Notes: generated by a model from the sequence alone, not told the origin. Numbered from the stretch's first letter, positions 39,247 to 49,296 are shown. The stretch: DNA of 58,959 bases from an uncultured Pelagibacteraceae bacterium (GCA_902551865.1 CACDES010000002.1:1-58959); one strand, 5' to 3'. Numbers and translations: made by a program.

Positions 39247-39804
39247 ATGACTTTAACAAAAACACCAATCTGCGACTTCGGCAAAAAAGCTGAAGATTTT
39301 AAGCTATTGTCAATAAATAACAAATCAGTGTCCTTAGAAGAAATTAGAGGTAAGAAAGGGACTTTGATAATGTTTATTTGTAATCATTGTCCTTATGTGA
39401 AAGCAATTATTAAAGACTTAGTTGAAGATTGCAAAGATTTAAAGAAAGAAGGAGTGAATTCTGTGGCAATTATGTCAAATGATACAAAAAACTATCCCGA
39501 AGATTCTTTTGATAAAATGATCGAATTTGCAAAAGATAATCATTTTGATGAATTAGATTATCTAATTGATGAAACTCAAAAAGTTGCAAAAAAATATGGA
39601 GCAGTATGTACACCAGATTTTTTTGGTTACAATCAAAATCTAGAACTTCAATATAGAGGTAGAATTAGAGAGCTTAAAAATTTAAAACCAATAAGAAATG
39701 GTGAGAGTGATTTAAAAAAAGCTATGAAAATGATTGCAAAAACTCAAAAAGGTCCAGACGAACAAATTCCAAGCATGGGCTGTAATATTAAATGGTTTAA
39801 TTAA
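39247..39804 (+). CDS. Thioredoxin-like/redoxin family protein
   Basis: FICNHCPYVKAI CxxC motif. Confidence 0.87.
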   Translation: MTLTKTPICDFGKKAEDFKLLSINNKSVSLEEIRGKKGTLIMFICNHCPYVKAIIKDLVEDCKDLKKEGVNSVAIMSNDTKNYPEDSFDKMIEFAKDNHFDELDYLIDETQKVAKKYGAVCTPDFFGYNQNLELQYRGRIRELKNLKPIRNGESDLKKAMKMIAKTQKGPDEQIPSMGCNIKWFN

Positions 39805-40895
39805 TGTTTTTAGTTTCAACTAGAAATTTTCCTCCAGATATTGGTGGAATCCAAAATCTGATGGAGGGTTTATCAATTGCACTTTTAAACCATGGACCTG
39901 TAAAAGTTTTTGCTGATAGTTTTGAAAATTCTGAAAATTACGATAAAGATTCTAAATTAAATATACAAAGAGTTTCGGGTTTCAAAATTTTTAGAAAGTA
40001 TAGAAAAGCTAATCTTATTAAAGAATTCATTAATAATAATGATTTAAGAGCTGCTTTTTTTGATCACTGGAAAAGCATAGAAAATATAGACTCTCTTACT
40101 TTAAAAAAAACAAAAACTTTTTGTCTAATACATTCTAAAGAAATAAACCATCCAATTGGGTCTGCTTTAAATAAAAGAATGCTAAATGCTTTATCTAAAG
40201 CTAATTTTGTAATTGCAAATTCAATTTTTACGAAAAATTTAATTATTAGATTAGGTTTAAAAGATAATAATATAAAAGTTATTAATCCTGGTTGCAACTA
40301 CCCTATCAAAATTAATAATGAAAGTAAAAAATTTTCAAAAACAGTTTACGGTGAAGCTTTTCCTAAATTAATAACTATTTCAAGATTAGATGGAAGAAAA
40401 AGTCATAAAAATATTTTAATGACTATAAAGAATCTTTTGCCTAAATATCCAAAAATAAAATATGTATCGATAGGAGATGGAGATGAAAAAAATAATTTAG
40501 AAAAACTTAAAAAAGAACTTAATTTAATAAAAGAAGTTAATTTTATTTATAAATCTACTGAGCAAGATAAGTTGGCTTTACTTGAAGACTCAGATATTTT
40601 TGTGATGCCGTCAGTAGTTTATAAAAAATCAGTAGAGGGATTTGGTATCACTTTTATTGAAGCGGCATCATATGGAAAACCTTCGATCGCCGGCATATTT
40701 GGTGGTGAAGCTGATGCAGTGCTTGAAGGAAAAACTGGATATCTGTGTGATGGCAATGATTTAAATGCTCTTTATGAAACATTATTAAAAATTTTAAATA
40801 ATGAAAATTATAAAAGATTAGGAGCTAATGCTTTAGAATTTTCAAAAAACTTTAGATGGGATAAAATTATTAAAAAATATATAGAATTAATTTAA
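39804..40895 (+). CDS. Glycosyltransferase family 4
   Basis: FPPDIGGIQN, EGFGITFIEAASYGKPSIAG. Confidence 0.9.
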   Translation: MFLVSTRNFPPDIGGIQNLMEGLSIALLNHGPVKVFADSFENSENYDKDSKLNIQRVSGFKIFRKYRKANLIKEFINNNDLRAAFFDHWKSIENIDSLTLKKTKTFCLIHSKEINHPIGSALNKRMLNALSKANFVIANSIFTKNLIIRLGLKDNNIKVINPGCNYPIKINNESKKFSKTVYGEAFPKLITISRLDGRKSHKNILMTIKNLLPKYPKIKYVSIGDGDEKNNLEKLKKELNLIKEVNFIYKSTEQDKLALLEDSDIFVMPSVVYKKSVEGFGITFIEAASYGKPSIAGIFGGEADAVLEGKTGYLCDGNDLNALYETLLKILNNENYKRLGANALEFSKNFRWDKIIKKYIELI

Positions 40896-41819
40896 TTTAT
40901 TTCTTACCTCTTTCATAACTGTATCTACATTTAAATCAGTTAAATTTTTCACACTTATTGCTTTAAAGTTGGAATTTTCAATACTTACTTTTTTTGCCGA
41001 AGTATGACTACCAAAAAGAACTAGTCCATTTTTTTTTAAATGAGAAGCTATATGTGCTGGACCTGTGTCATTAGCAATGACAAACTTTGCCCCATCTATT
41101 AATGAAATTAACATTTTTATGTTAATTGGCTTTCCCTCACTCAAAATTACCTTTGCATTTAGATTATTTGCTTCATTTAATTCACCTATGCCAGGGGCAA
41201 CCATTACTGAATAATTATTTCTATACTCTCTCCTTATTCTTGCAGTCAAATCTTTGAAGAAAGGCCACTTTTTATTTTGATGTTTTTTTGAACAGAATGG
41301 AAAAATTAAAACATAATCTCTATTTGTAAATTGCTGAATGAATTTACTTAGATCCGCTTTAGCCCAGCTTAGATCAATATTTTTAATATATTTTGTAGGA
41401 ATGTTGCTTTTTTTCAATTGTAACTCCATGCGATCTAAAACTGGATAGTTATCAAAATCTTTCTTAGTTTGTCCAATATCCAATGTGTCTAATGAAGAAG
41501 ACCATTCTAAGTTTTTTAAAACAAAATTTCTATAAAATCTTGTTCTTCCAGAATTCTGCAAATCAAATACTTTGCTGAAATTATATTTTGATAATAATTT
41601 TTTTAAGTTGTATAAAAAAAATAAATTCCAACGTGGTAGTTTTTTATCAATAATAACTCCATCAATATAAGGACACTCTGACATAAATATTGAATATGGG
41701 GCTGAGGTTAATAAGAAAACTTTTCTATTCCCATAAAATTCTTTAATATCTTTAATAGCGCCATTAGCTTGTATTAAGTCTCCAAGGGAACCATGCTTAA
41801 TTATTAATATATTTGACAT
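40887..41819 (-). CDS. Glycosyltransferase family 9 (heptosyltransferase-like)
   Basis: IIKHGSLGDLIQANGAI, FVIANDTGPAHIASHL. Confidence 0.9.
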   Translation of the reverse strand: MSNILIIKHGSLGDLIQANGAIKDIKEFYGNRKVFLLTSAPYSIFMSECPYIDGVIIDKKLPRWNLFFLYNLKKLLSKYNFSKVFDLQNSGRTRFYRNFVLKNLEWSSSLDTLDIGQTKKDFDNYPVLDRMELQLKKSNIPTKYIKNIDLSWAKADLSKFIQQFTNRDYVLIFPFCSKKHQNKKWPFFKDLTARIRREYRNNYSVMVAPGIGELNEANNLNAKVILSEGKPINIKMLISLIDGAKFVIANDTGPAHIASHLKKNGLVLFGSHTSAKKVSIENSNFKAISVKNLTDLNVDTVMKEVRNKLN

Positions 41820-41869
41820 TATTGAATCTGCGTATATTTATAATTCTAGTATAGTCAAAAAAAATTAAT

Positions 41870-42265
41870 ATGAATACTAAATTAAGCAAAATATTGGCAG
41901 AGATTTCAGCAGGTGAATTAATAGATAAAATAACTATCTTAGAAATAAAAAAAGAAAAAATAACAAATAAAGATAAATTAATAGAAATTGAAAAAGAATT
42001 GATATCTTTAAACGATACAATGAAAAAATTTATCCCTAATAATTCTGAAATTTCAAAATTTAAAAATAGTCTTAAAGATATTAATCTTAAACTCTGGGAT
42101 ATTGAGGATGGCAAAAGATCTTCAGAAAAAAACAACGACTTTGGACAAAAGTTTATTCAGCTGGCTAGAGATGTTTATAAATTTAACGACGAAAGAGCTA
42201 AAATTAAACTAGCCATCAATAATGCTTTAGGTTCAAGAATTAAAGAAGTAAAATCTTACGAATAA
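41870..42265 (+). CDS. DUF6165-like protein
   Basis: ISAGELIDKITILEIK...; divergent from GT9 gene; family assignment from memory. Confidence 0.65.
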   Translation: MNTKLSKILAEISAGELIDKITILEIKKEKITNKDKLIEIEKELISLNDTMKKFIPNNSEISKFKNSLKDINLKLWDIEDGKRSSEKNNDFGQKFIQLARDVYKFNDERAKIKLAINNALGSRIKEVKSYE

Positions 42266-43063
42266 TTAATCTTTTCTAAGACTAGGTATAATTGATCTTA
42301 ATTTTACCGCTAATTTAGGATCAATGGAGGCTGTGATTAGTCCTTCTTTTTTTTTAAGTTCTTTAATAATTTTTCCATCTGGTGAAACGATTAATGAATG
42401 TCCGAAAGTTTTTCTTCCGTTGTAGTGTGTTCCACCTTGAGCAGGTGCAAATATATAACAAAAATTTTCAATTGCTCTAGCTTTTAACAAAGAATGCCAA
42501 TGTCTTTTTCCTGTTGTTTCAGTAAACGCAGATGGAATTGATAAAAATAAAGAACCTTTTTTAGCCAGACTTCTATATAAATTGGGAAACCTCAAATCAT
42601 AACATACTGACATTCCAAGTTTACCCCAAGGCAATCTACAAATTTTATATTTTTTCCCTGATTCAAAAATGCTAGATTCAAGATAGCTTTCTTTTTTACT
42701 TAAACTTACATCGTACATATGGATTTTATCATAGTAAGAATGAATCTTTCCTTTTGAGTTAAGTAAAACTGATCTGTTAACAAGTTTTTTTTTACCAGTT
42801 TTTATTACCAGCGAACCTATTAATATCCATTTTTTATACTTTCTTGCTAATCTCTTAACACCTCTTAAATATTCATCTTTATCCATTGTGGTGCATTGTT
42901 TTAAAAGTTTTTTCTTATCTAATGAAAATAATGAAGAAACCTCTGGGGTTAATATGAAGTCTGCTTTTTGATTAACAGCTTTTTTTATAAATCTTTCTGT
43001 CTTGATAAAATTATCTTTAATATTATTGTTTGATTTTAATTGAATACATGAAACTCTAAACAT
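42266..43063 (-). CDS. Carbon-nitrogen (nitrilase-type) hydrolase
   Basis: Glu-Lys-Cys triad motifs: LTPEVSS, YDKIHMYDV, MSVCYDLRFP. Confidence 0.92.
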   Translation of the reverse strand: MFRVSCIQLKSNNNIKDNFIKTERFIKKAVNQKADFILTPEVSSLFSLDKKKLLKQCTTMDKDEYLRGVKRLARKYKKWILIGSLVIKTGKKKLVNRSVLLNSKGKIHSYYDKIHMYDVSLSKKESYLESSIFESGKKYKICRLPWGKLGMSVCYDLRFPNLYRSLAKKGSLFLSIPSAFTETTGKRHWHSLLKARAIENFCYIFAPAQGGTHYNGRKTFGHSLIVSPDGKIIKELKKKEGLITASIDPKLAVKLRSIIPSLRKD

Positions 43064-43741
43064 TTAATTTGTTCCCATTTTTTTTTCAGCAAGTTTAATA
43101 AAATTATGTATGATAAAAGTCAAAAATAAATATATGCCCCCTGCTACAATAAAAACCTCTACTGGCTTAAAAGTGGTCGATATAATATATTTTGCTACTC
43201 CAGTTAAATCCATTAGGGTAACTGTACTAGCTAATGATGTTCCTTTTAACATTAATATAATTTCATTTCCGTAAGCTGGTAAAGATTGTTTAATAGCAAT
43301 CGGTATTTGTATTTTATAAAATATTATTTTACTTGAAATTCCTAAGCTTTTTCCTGCTTCTATAAATCCAGGTTTAATTGTTTGAAAAGCTGATCTTAAA
43401 ATTTCAGATGTATAAGCCCCGGTATTTAGCGAAAAAGCTATAATGGCACACCAATATGGTTCCTTTAATATAGTCCATAAGATAGTTGATCTTAGATATT
43501 CAATTTGTCCCAATCCAAAATAAATAATAAATATCTGAACTAAAAGTGGAGTGCCTCTAAATACATATGAAAAACCATATGAAAAATTGTTAACCAGCCT
43601 ATTTTTGCTTAATCTCATGACAGCAAAAATCAAGCCGATGATTAAACCAAAAACTAAAGATAAAGATAAGAGTCTTAAAGTTGTTACGGTAGCACTCAAC
43701 AACTTTGGAAAACTATTAATCATTAGGTCTAAATCCATCAA
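43064..43741 (-). CDS. Amino-acid ABC transporter permease (HisM-like)
   Basis: FRGTPLLVQIF, EAGKSLGISSKIIFYKIQIPIA. Confidence 0.9.
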   Translation of the reverse strand: MMDLDLMINSFPKLLSATVTTLRLLSLSLVFGLIIGLIFAVMRLSKNRLVNNFSYGFSYVFRGTPLLVQIFIIYFGLGQIEYLRSTILWTILKEPYWCAIIAFSLNTGAYTSEILRSAFQTIKPGFIEAGKSLGISSKIIFYKIQIPIAIKQSLPAYGNEIILMLKGTSLASTVTLMDLTGVAKYIISTTFKPVEVFIVAGGIYLFLTFIIHNFIKLAEKKMGTN

Positions 43742-44430
43742 AAACCTCTACTATATTTATTTTCTAGTTTATTAAGTATTTTCATACTTACAAAAGTTAA
43801 AATTAGATATAAAAGTGCAGCAAAAGAATAAAAAAATAAAGGATCCCTAGTAGATCCTGCCGCAATGTAAGATTGTCTCATTATCTCAACCAAACCAGTA
43901 ACTGAAATTAGAGAAGTGTCTTTTAATGTAATCTGCCAAACATTACTTAAGTTTGGTATCGCTAGCCTTAGCATTTGAGGAATTATGACTTTAAAAAAAT
44001 AAATAATTTTTTTAAACCCTAAAGCTTTGCAAGCTTCAAATTGTCCTCTATCTATAGATTGAATAGCACCTCTAAAAACTTCTGTGGAATAAGCTCCAGA
44101 AATTATACCAATCGCAAAAGATCCTGTAATAAAAGCATTAATTTCGATATATTCATTATATCCAAACATGCTTGCAACAAACATTACTGCTCCACTACCT
44201 CCAAAAAATAATAGATATATTACTAATAGTTCGGGCACACCTCTAATAACAGTAGTGTAAAAATTAGAAATAAAATTTAATATTTTATTCTTAGATAATT
44301 TTAATGGAGTAAAAATTATTGAAAATAATATTCCGATAAACATAGCTGTTATTGAAACAGCTATTGTCATTAAAAATGCTGTAAGTAGTTCGTCACCCCA
44401 ACCTTTTGAACCAAAATAAAGAAGTTCCAT
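43738..44430 (-). CDS. Amino-acid ABC transporter permease (HisQ-like); start corrected from 44466 to 44430
   Basis: IRGVPELLVIYLLFF, EACKALGFKKIIYFFKVIIPQML; upstream codons lie in an intercistronic hairpin. Confidence 0.88.
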   Translation of the reverse strand: MELLYFGSKGWGDELLTAFLMTIAVSITAMFIGILFSIIFTPLKLSKNKILNFISNFYTTVIRGVPELLVIYLLFFGGSGAVMFVASMFGYNEYIEINAFITGSFAIGIISGAYSTEVFRGAIQSIDRGQFEACKALGFKKIIYFFKVIIPQMLRLAIPNLSNVWQITLKDTSLISVTGLVEIMRQSYIAAGSTRDPLFFYSFAALLYLILTFVSMKILNKLENKYSRGF

Positions 44431-44438
44431 ATAGAAAA

Positions 44439-44459
44439 GGCGGTCATAAAATAACCGCC
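44439..44459 (-). promoter_or_regulatory. Intercistronic hairpin between SBP and permease genes
   Basis: ggcggt...accgcc stem; minus strand continues TTTTCTAT-ATG. Confidence 0.85.
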
Positions 44460-44474
44460 ATTTCAAAACTTTAA

Positions 44475-45329
44475 TTACATAGAGGCATCGAAGCCAAAAT
44501 GTTTAATTGCAAGTTTACTTATTATTCCTTTTTTTCTAGCAGTATCAATTGCTCTATTAAAATCTTTTAATAGTTTTGTATCCCTTTTACCAACAGCGCT
44601 TGAATTATCTCCTTTTCTTACTCCAATTCCAACTCCATTACCAAAAGCTCCTCCAGAAAAAGTAGGTCCAACTAGGACTACAGGTTTTTTAGATTTAGCT
44701 GCATAATCAGTAAAAGCAACTGCTGCTGCTAATGCAACATCAATTCTTCCTGCTGCTAAGTCTAAATTAACTTCATCCTGAGTTTTGTATTTTCTAACAG
44801 TTACATTTCCAACATCTCCTGACTCTAAAAAGTTTTGATGAATTGTACCTGTTTGAACACCAACAGTTTTACCTGCTAAAGCTTTAGTTAGCTGATCTAG
44901 AGTTTTTTTAGCAGCATTCTTACTAGATAAGCTAAGAGACTCTACTGTTTTTAAATTTTCAAGATCTGAGCCTTTCATTACTGCTAAAGATGCTACTTCA
45001 TCGGCATAACCTTGTGAAAAATTAATTGTTTTTAATCTTTCCTCAGTAATAGACATTCCAGCCATAATTAAATCGAATTTTCTCATTAATAATGCTGGTA
45101 TCATTCCGTCCCAATCTTGTTCCACTATAGTGCATTCGTGTTTTAATATAGCACAAAGCTCCTTAGCTAAATCTACTTCGAAACCAATTAAGTTACCTGA
45201 AGAGTCTTTAGCATTCCATGGTGGGTAGGCTCCTTCAGTACCAATTCTAACTTTGTCAGAATAAGCATTTCCAACCAAAAGAAAAAATATAGTAACGAAA
45301 GAGATAAATAGTTTGTTTAATTTACTCAT
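44475..45329 (-). CDS. ABC transporter substrate-binding protein (HisJ/ArgT-like, basic amino acids)
   Basis: Signal peptide; RIGTEGAYPPWNAKDSSGNLIGFEVDLAKEL. Confidence 0.9.
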   Translation of the reverse strand: MSKLNKLFISFVTIFFLLVGNAYSDKVRIGTEGAYPPWNAKDSSGNLIGFEVDLAKELCAILKHECTIVEQDWDGMIPALLMRKFDLIMAGMSITEERLKTINFSQGYADEVASLAVMKGSDLENLKTVESLSLSSKNAAKKTLDQLTKALAGKTVGVQTGTIHQNFLESGDVGNVTVRKYKTQDEVNLDLAAGRIDVALAAAVAFTDYAAKSKKPVVLVGPTFSGGAFGNGVGIGVRKGDNSSAVGKRDTKLLKDFNRAIDTARKKGIISKLAIKHFGFDASM

Positions 45330-45407
45330 ATGTCCCCCTTTTTATTTTACTATTGTAAATAAAAAGAAAGGATTTACTAGAGATTAATTAATCAATTAGA
45401 TCTAAGG

Positions 45408-46448
45408 TTATTTCATGATAGAAGACGCAAAATTCCATCTACAGTCAAAACTTGGAATATAAGCACCTGAAACTTTTACATTACCAAAGCTTTTATCAAG
45501 TACTTTACACCAATTTTCTACTTGTTTGGGCTTTTTATCTTTGCTGCCTACTTGAGCGGTTATAACTCCACCTTTTTTAAGAATTCGTTTAAGACCTTTC
45601 ATGTTTTTTTTAGCTAAATCAATACAGTACTGATCATCATTCAAATCTACAAAAATTTTATCATATTTAGAATCTTCTATTGATTTAATGCTTTCAAATG
45701 CATCTCCCCAAAAAGTTTTAATTTTATTACTTTTCTTAACTTTAGAGCAAACTTTTGGGAGGTGTTTAAAACATGTTTCTACAATTTCAGGATCCAGTTC
45801 ATACCAGTCTATATAGTTAGCATTATTTTCTAGACATTCTCTAGCTACACCTCCATCACCTCCGCCTATTATAGCAACATTTGAATTCTTTTTGCTTAGA
45901 TCAAAGCTCGATTTAAAAAAGTTAGAGCTATAAATCTTTTCGTCTTTTTCAGCTACTTGAATTTCATGGTCAATAAATAAAGCATTTCCGAACTCTTCAA
46001 GCTTCATAATTTCAACAAACTGCCCTACTTTCGAAGTAAAAGTCTCAAGAATATCGTTTACTACATAATATTTTTTTTGACCAGGAGTGCTATAGATATC
46101 ATCATAAAGACTCACACTACTTCTATCAAAACTATTAGTTACAACTCTTTCATGTTGGATTTCTTTTTTTAAAATCTTTAATGCAATCTTAGGATGAACT
46201 TTACCACATGTAAAAAAATCAAAACTAATTACATTTTTTTCAGGAAAAGTGTGAAAACTAAAATGACTTTCAGCAAGCAATGCAACCAATGTAAAACCTT
46301 GAGGTTCAAATTTATGGGTACTTACATTAAGGATTTCTACCTTAGCTGCTTTAGCAATTTTATAGATTACCTTTTCGTAGAAAGAAGGAGAGTAATCTTT
46401 CTTTACGCCTAGAAAATCTATTGTGATGTGCTCGCCTACTTTGATCAT
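45408..46448 (-). CDS. Fused S-adenosylmethionine decarboxylase/spermidine synthase (SpeD-SpeE)
   Basis: N-terminal AdoMetDC LAESHFSFHTFPEKNVISFDFFTCG; C-terminal aminopropyltransferase IIGGGDGGVARE. Confidence 0.92.
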   Translation of the reverse strand: MIKVGEHITIDFLGVKKDYSPSFYEKVIYKIAKAAKVEILNVSTHKFEPQGFTLVALLAESHFSFHTFPEKNVISFDFFTCGKVHPKIALKILKKEIQHERVVTNSFDRSSVSLYDDIYSTPGQKKYYVVNDILETFTSKVGQFVEIMKLEEFGNALFIDHEIQVAEKDEKIYSSNFFKSSFDLSKKNSNVAIIGGGDGGVARECLENNANYIDWYELDPEIVETCFKHLPKVCSKVKKSNKIKTFWGDAFESIKSIEDSKYDKIFVDLNDDQYCIDLAKKNMKGLKRILKKGGVITAQVGSKDKKPKQVENWCKVLDKSFGNVKVSGAYIPSFDCRWNFASSIMK

Positions 46449-46454
46449 TAAAAA

Positions 46455-47099
46455 TTACCCTTTTTTATAATTTTTAAACTTGCCTAAAACTATTTTCATT
46501 TCTTTTTTTGAAAGAATCTTAGGTATTCCAATTCTTAGGGCATTAATGTATTGATGGCAAATATTTTCTATCTCTTGAGCAAGCTCAAAAGCTTTCTCCA
46601 AATTATTCCCAAAAGCAACTTGGCCGTGATTTGCTATTAGGCATGCGGTTCTATTTTTAAGTGCTTTAATAATATTTCTTGATAAATTTTTAGTTCCAAA
46701 TGTAGCGTATTTAGTACATTTTATGTCTTCTCCGCCTGCTACTGCAACCATGTAGTGAAAGGCTGGAATATCTTTTTGATGAGTTGAGATAGCTGTTGCA
46801 CATGTTGAGTGAGCATGAACAATAGCTTTTGCTTCTTTTTTATTCACATATATATCTTGATGAAATCTCCATTCTGAGGATGGTTTTCCTTTTTTTCTGT
46901 CAAAGATTCCTTTTAAAGAAACAAAAACAATATCCTTAGGTTTAAGGGATGAATATTTTCTTCCTGATGGAGTTATATAAAAACCATCTACACCTTTTTC
47001 TTTGACTCTTACTGATATATTTCCTGATCTTAAAGCTGATAAATTAGTAATATTTAATTTTTTTGAATATTTTATTACTTCGGATTTAAACTTACTCAC
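46455..47099 (-). CDS. Class II aldolase/adducin family, FucA-like
   Basis: KPSSEWRFHQDIY (catalytic Glu), AIVHAHSTCATAIS, YATFGTKNLS, ANHGQVAFG. Confidence 0.9.
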   Translation of the reverse strand: MSKFKSEVIKYSKKLNITNLSALRSGNISVRVKEKGVDGFYITPSGRKYSSLKPKDIVFVSLKGIFDRKKGKPSSEWRFHQDIYVNKKEAKAIVHAHSTCATAISTHQKDIPAFHYMVAVAGGEDIKCTKYATFGTKNLSRNIIKALKNRTACLIANHGQVAFGNNLEKAFELAQEIENICHQYINALRIGIPKILSKKEMKIVLGKFKNYKKG

Positions 47100-48229
47100 T
47101 ATAATAAATTATCTTTGAAGAATTTGATGAATTGAGGCATATAAGCATCTGCGTTATCTCCCCCTATAGTAACACCTTTTGATATACATTTTTCTTTTTT
47201 CATTATTTTAAAACCACTTTTCCAGGCTTTTCTTGGATTCTTTTGAGCCATCTCATAAAACGCTTCTACTGAAGGGTAAACTTTGTGTTTATTTACCATC
47301 CACTCCACCCATGTAGGATTAGTAAATCGACCTTCGTTATCTACATAAAAATCAGGACATCCATGAACAGTCATTGCCATTTTTTCTCTCCAAGGTTTTT
47401 TGCCTGCATGCCATACATGGTACCAGCCCTCTTTAATATCAATTTTTACTTTTCCTGGTGGAGCTTTAATTCTCTCTGCATGCTCCTTACAAAACTTGGC
47501 CAAAGTGTAATCATCTGCGCCACCATGCACTACAAGCATTGTTGTGTTCGATGTTAATTCTGGTTCTGTAAAAAAACCTGCCATCCTACATTCTGCTGCT
47601 TCTGGAAGAATTGCATCAAAACCTTTTGTACCTCCAAGGAACTTAGAGGTCAGTTTTACATCTGATACGAAAAAAGAATTAGTTCCACCTCTTGAATGAC
47701 CAGTTGTTCCAAATTTTCCATTAGATCTTGGATGAGATTGTAAAAGTTTTAAAGCCATAAGTGCATCTATTGCACCATTTATCAAAGGAACTCTTGACTG
47801 ATCTCTCCAAGTTTCTCTAGCGCCTCTTGGACAAAAATTATCAATATACATAACCCCTATGCCCTCTTTCAGAAGATTTTGTGCAGCATGATATACAAAA
47901 TCGTCCCAAACATAATCTCCAGGTCCTCCGCTACTGTGAGTATAAATGACTATAGGAACTTTACCTGTTCCTTCTGGTAATCGAAGATATCCTGTAATTT
48001 CAATAGGATTATTCTTATGACCATCTATCAAAACTGTTCTTTGGTCAAACCCTGTATATGAATTAAATTTGATAATTTCTCCCCCGCCATAACCCTTTAA
48101 TTGTGAGATACCTTTAAGCATTGATAATTTCTTTCTGCAATTGTCTTTGGAATTAAATTGTGGAGGTGAATGAGCTATTAGACTAGTTGAAAATAAAACC
48201 GCAAATAAAATAAAAAGTATTTTTTTCAT
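47099..48229 (-). CDS. Secreted alpha/beta hydrolase, dienelactone hydrolase family
   Basis: Signal peptide; GTTGHSRGG nucleophile elbow; VVHGGADDYT; WYHVWH. Confidence 0.82.
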   Translation of the reverse strand: MKKILFILFAVLFSTSLIAHSPPQFNSKDNCRKKLSMLKGISQLKGYGGGEIIKFNSYTGFDQRTVLIDGHKNNPIEITGYLRLPEGTGKVPIVIYTHSSGGPGDYVWDDFVYHAAQNLLKEGIGVMYIDNFCPRGARETWRDQSRVPLINGAIDALMALKLLQSHPRSNGKFGTTGHSRGGTNSFFVSDVKLTSKFLGGTKGFDAILPEAAECRMAGFFTEPELTSNTTMLVVHGGADDYTLAKFCKEHAERIKAPPGKVKIDIKEGWYHVWHAGKKPWREKMAMTVHGCPDFYVDNEGRFTNPTWVEWMVNKHKVYPSVEAFYEMAQKNPRKAWKSGFKIMKKEKCISKGVTIGGDNADAYMPQFIKFFKDNLL

Positions 48230-49296
48230 TTAAATAATCCTTTCAAACCTTTTTCTGAAGCTTCACAAACACCTTTCTCTGTAATTAATCCAGACACTAA
48301 TTTAGCAGGTGTTACATCAAAGGCTAGGTTTAATGACTTGCTTTTTTGTGGGTAAATTCTTACCTTTTTAATTTCGTTATTTTCATCTACTCCCTCAACA
48401 TGGGATAATTCTTCTGAATTTCTCTCTTCTATTGGTATTTGTTTATGATCTTTAATATTCCAATCTATGGTTGAACTAGGTAAAGCAACATAAAATGGAA
48501 CATTATTATCTTTTGCCGATAAAGCTTTCAAATAAGTTCCAACTTTATTACAAACATCACCATTAGATAAAGTTCTATCAGTTCCAACAATGCACATATC
48601 TACTTGCCCTCTTTGCATTAAAATTCCACCAGCATTGTCAGTAATAATTGTATTTGAAATTCCCTCTTCATTTAACTCATAAGATGTTAAATTAGCACCT
48701 TGATTTCTTGGTCTCGTTTCGTCCACCCAAACATGAACTTTAATTCCTTTTTGATGCGCGTGATAAATTGGAGATGTTGCTGTACCCCAATCAATTGTTG
48801 CAAGCCAACCAGCGTTACAATGAGTCAAAATATTTACTGTATCTTTTTTTTTATTAGCTATTTTTTCAATTATTTTAAGACCATTTACGCCTATATTTTT
48901 ACAAAATGTAACATCCTCTTCTACGATCGCTTTAGCTTCTTCTAAAGCTATCTTTAAAATTTCATTGCTGTTAATGCCTGATAATTTTTGCATCATTCTA
49001 TCTACTGCCCATTTTAAATTAATTGCTGTAGGTCTAGAAGCTATTAGATCTTCGCTGGATTTTTTTAAGAAAGATTGATCATTTTTTTCAAGAATAGATA
49101 AAACTAAACCATAAGCAGCCGTAGCTCCAATTAGAGGTGCTCCTCTGACCTCCATTGTTTTAATTGCATTAATTGAATCTTTAACTGTTTTTAAATCTTT
49201 AATAATAAATTGATGTGGAAGCTTAGTTTGATCAATAATCTTTACAATATTATTTTCAAACCAAATTGTTCTATAAGCTTTACCGTTAATTTGCAT
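48226..49296 (-). CDS. mtnA: S-methyl-5-thioribose-1-phosphate isomerase
   Basis: MEVRGAPLIGATAAYG, THCNAGWLATIDWGTATSPI, WVDETRPRNQGANLTSYEL. Confidence 0.95.
   Translation of the reverse strand: MQINGKAYRTIWFENNIVKIIDQTKLPHQFIIKDLKTVKDSINAIKTMEVRGAPLIGATAAYGLVLSILEKNDQSFLKKSSEDLIASRPTAINLKWAVDRMMQKLSGINSNEILKIALEEAKAIVEEDVTFCKNIGVNGLKIIEKIANKKKDTVNILTHCNAGWLATIDWGTATSPIYHAHQKGIKVHVWVDETRPRNQGANLTSYELNEEGISNTIITDNAGGILMQRGQVDMCIVGTDRTLSNGDVCNKVGTYLKALSAKDNNVPFYVALPSSTIDWNIKDHKQIPIEERNSEELSHVEGVDENNEIKKVRIYPQKSKSLNLAFDVTPAKLVSGLITEKGVCEASEKGLKGLFK

Noticed and set aside
44431-44466. N-terminal extension MKWRLFYDRLFY of the HisQ-like permease
   Set aside because: Coding would run through the intercistronic hairpin; conserved permease sequence begins at MELLYFG (44430).
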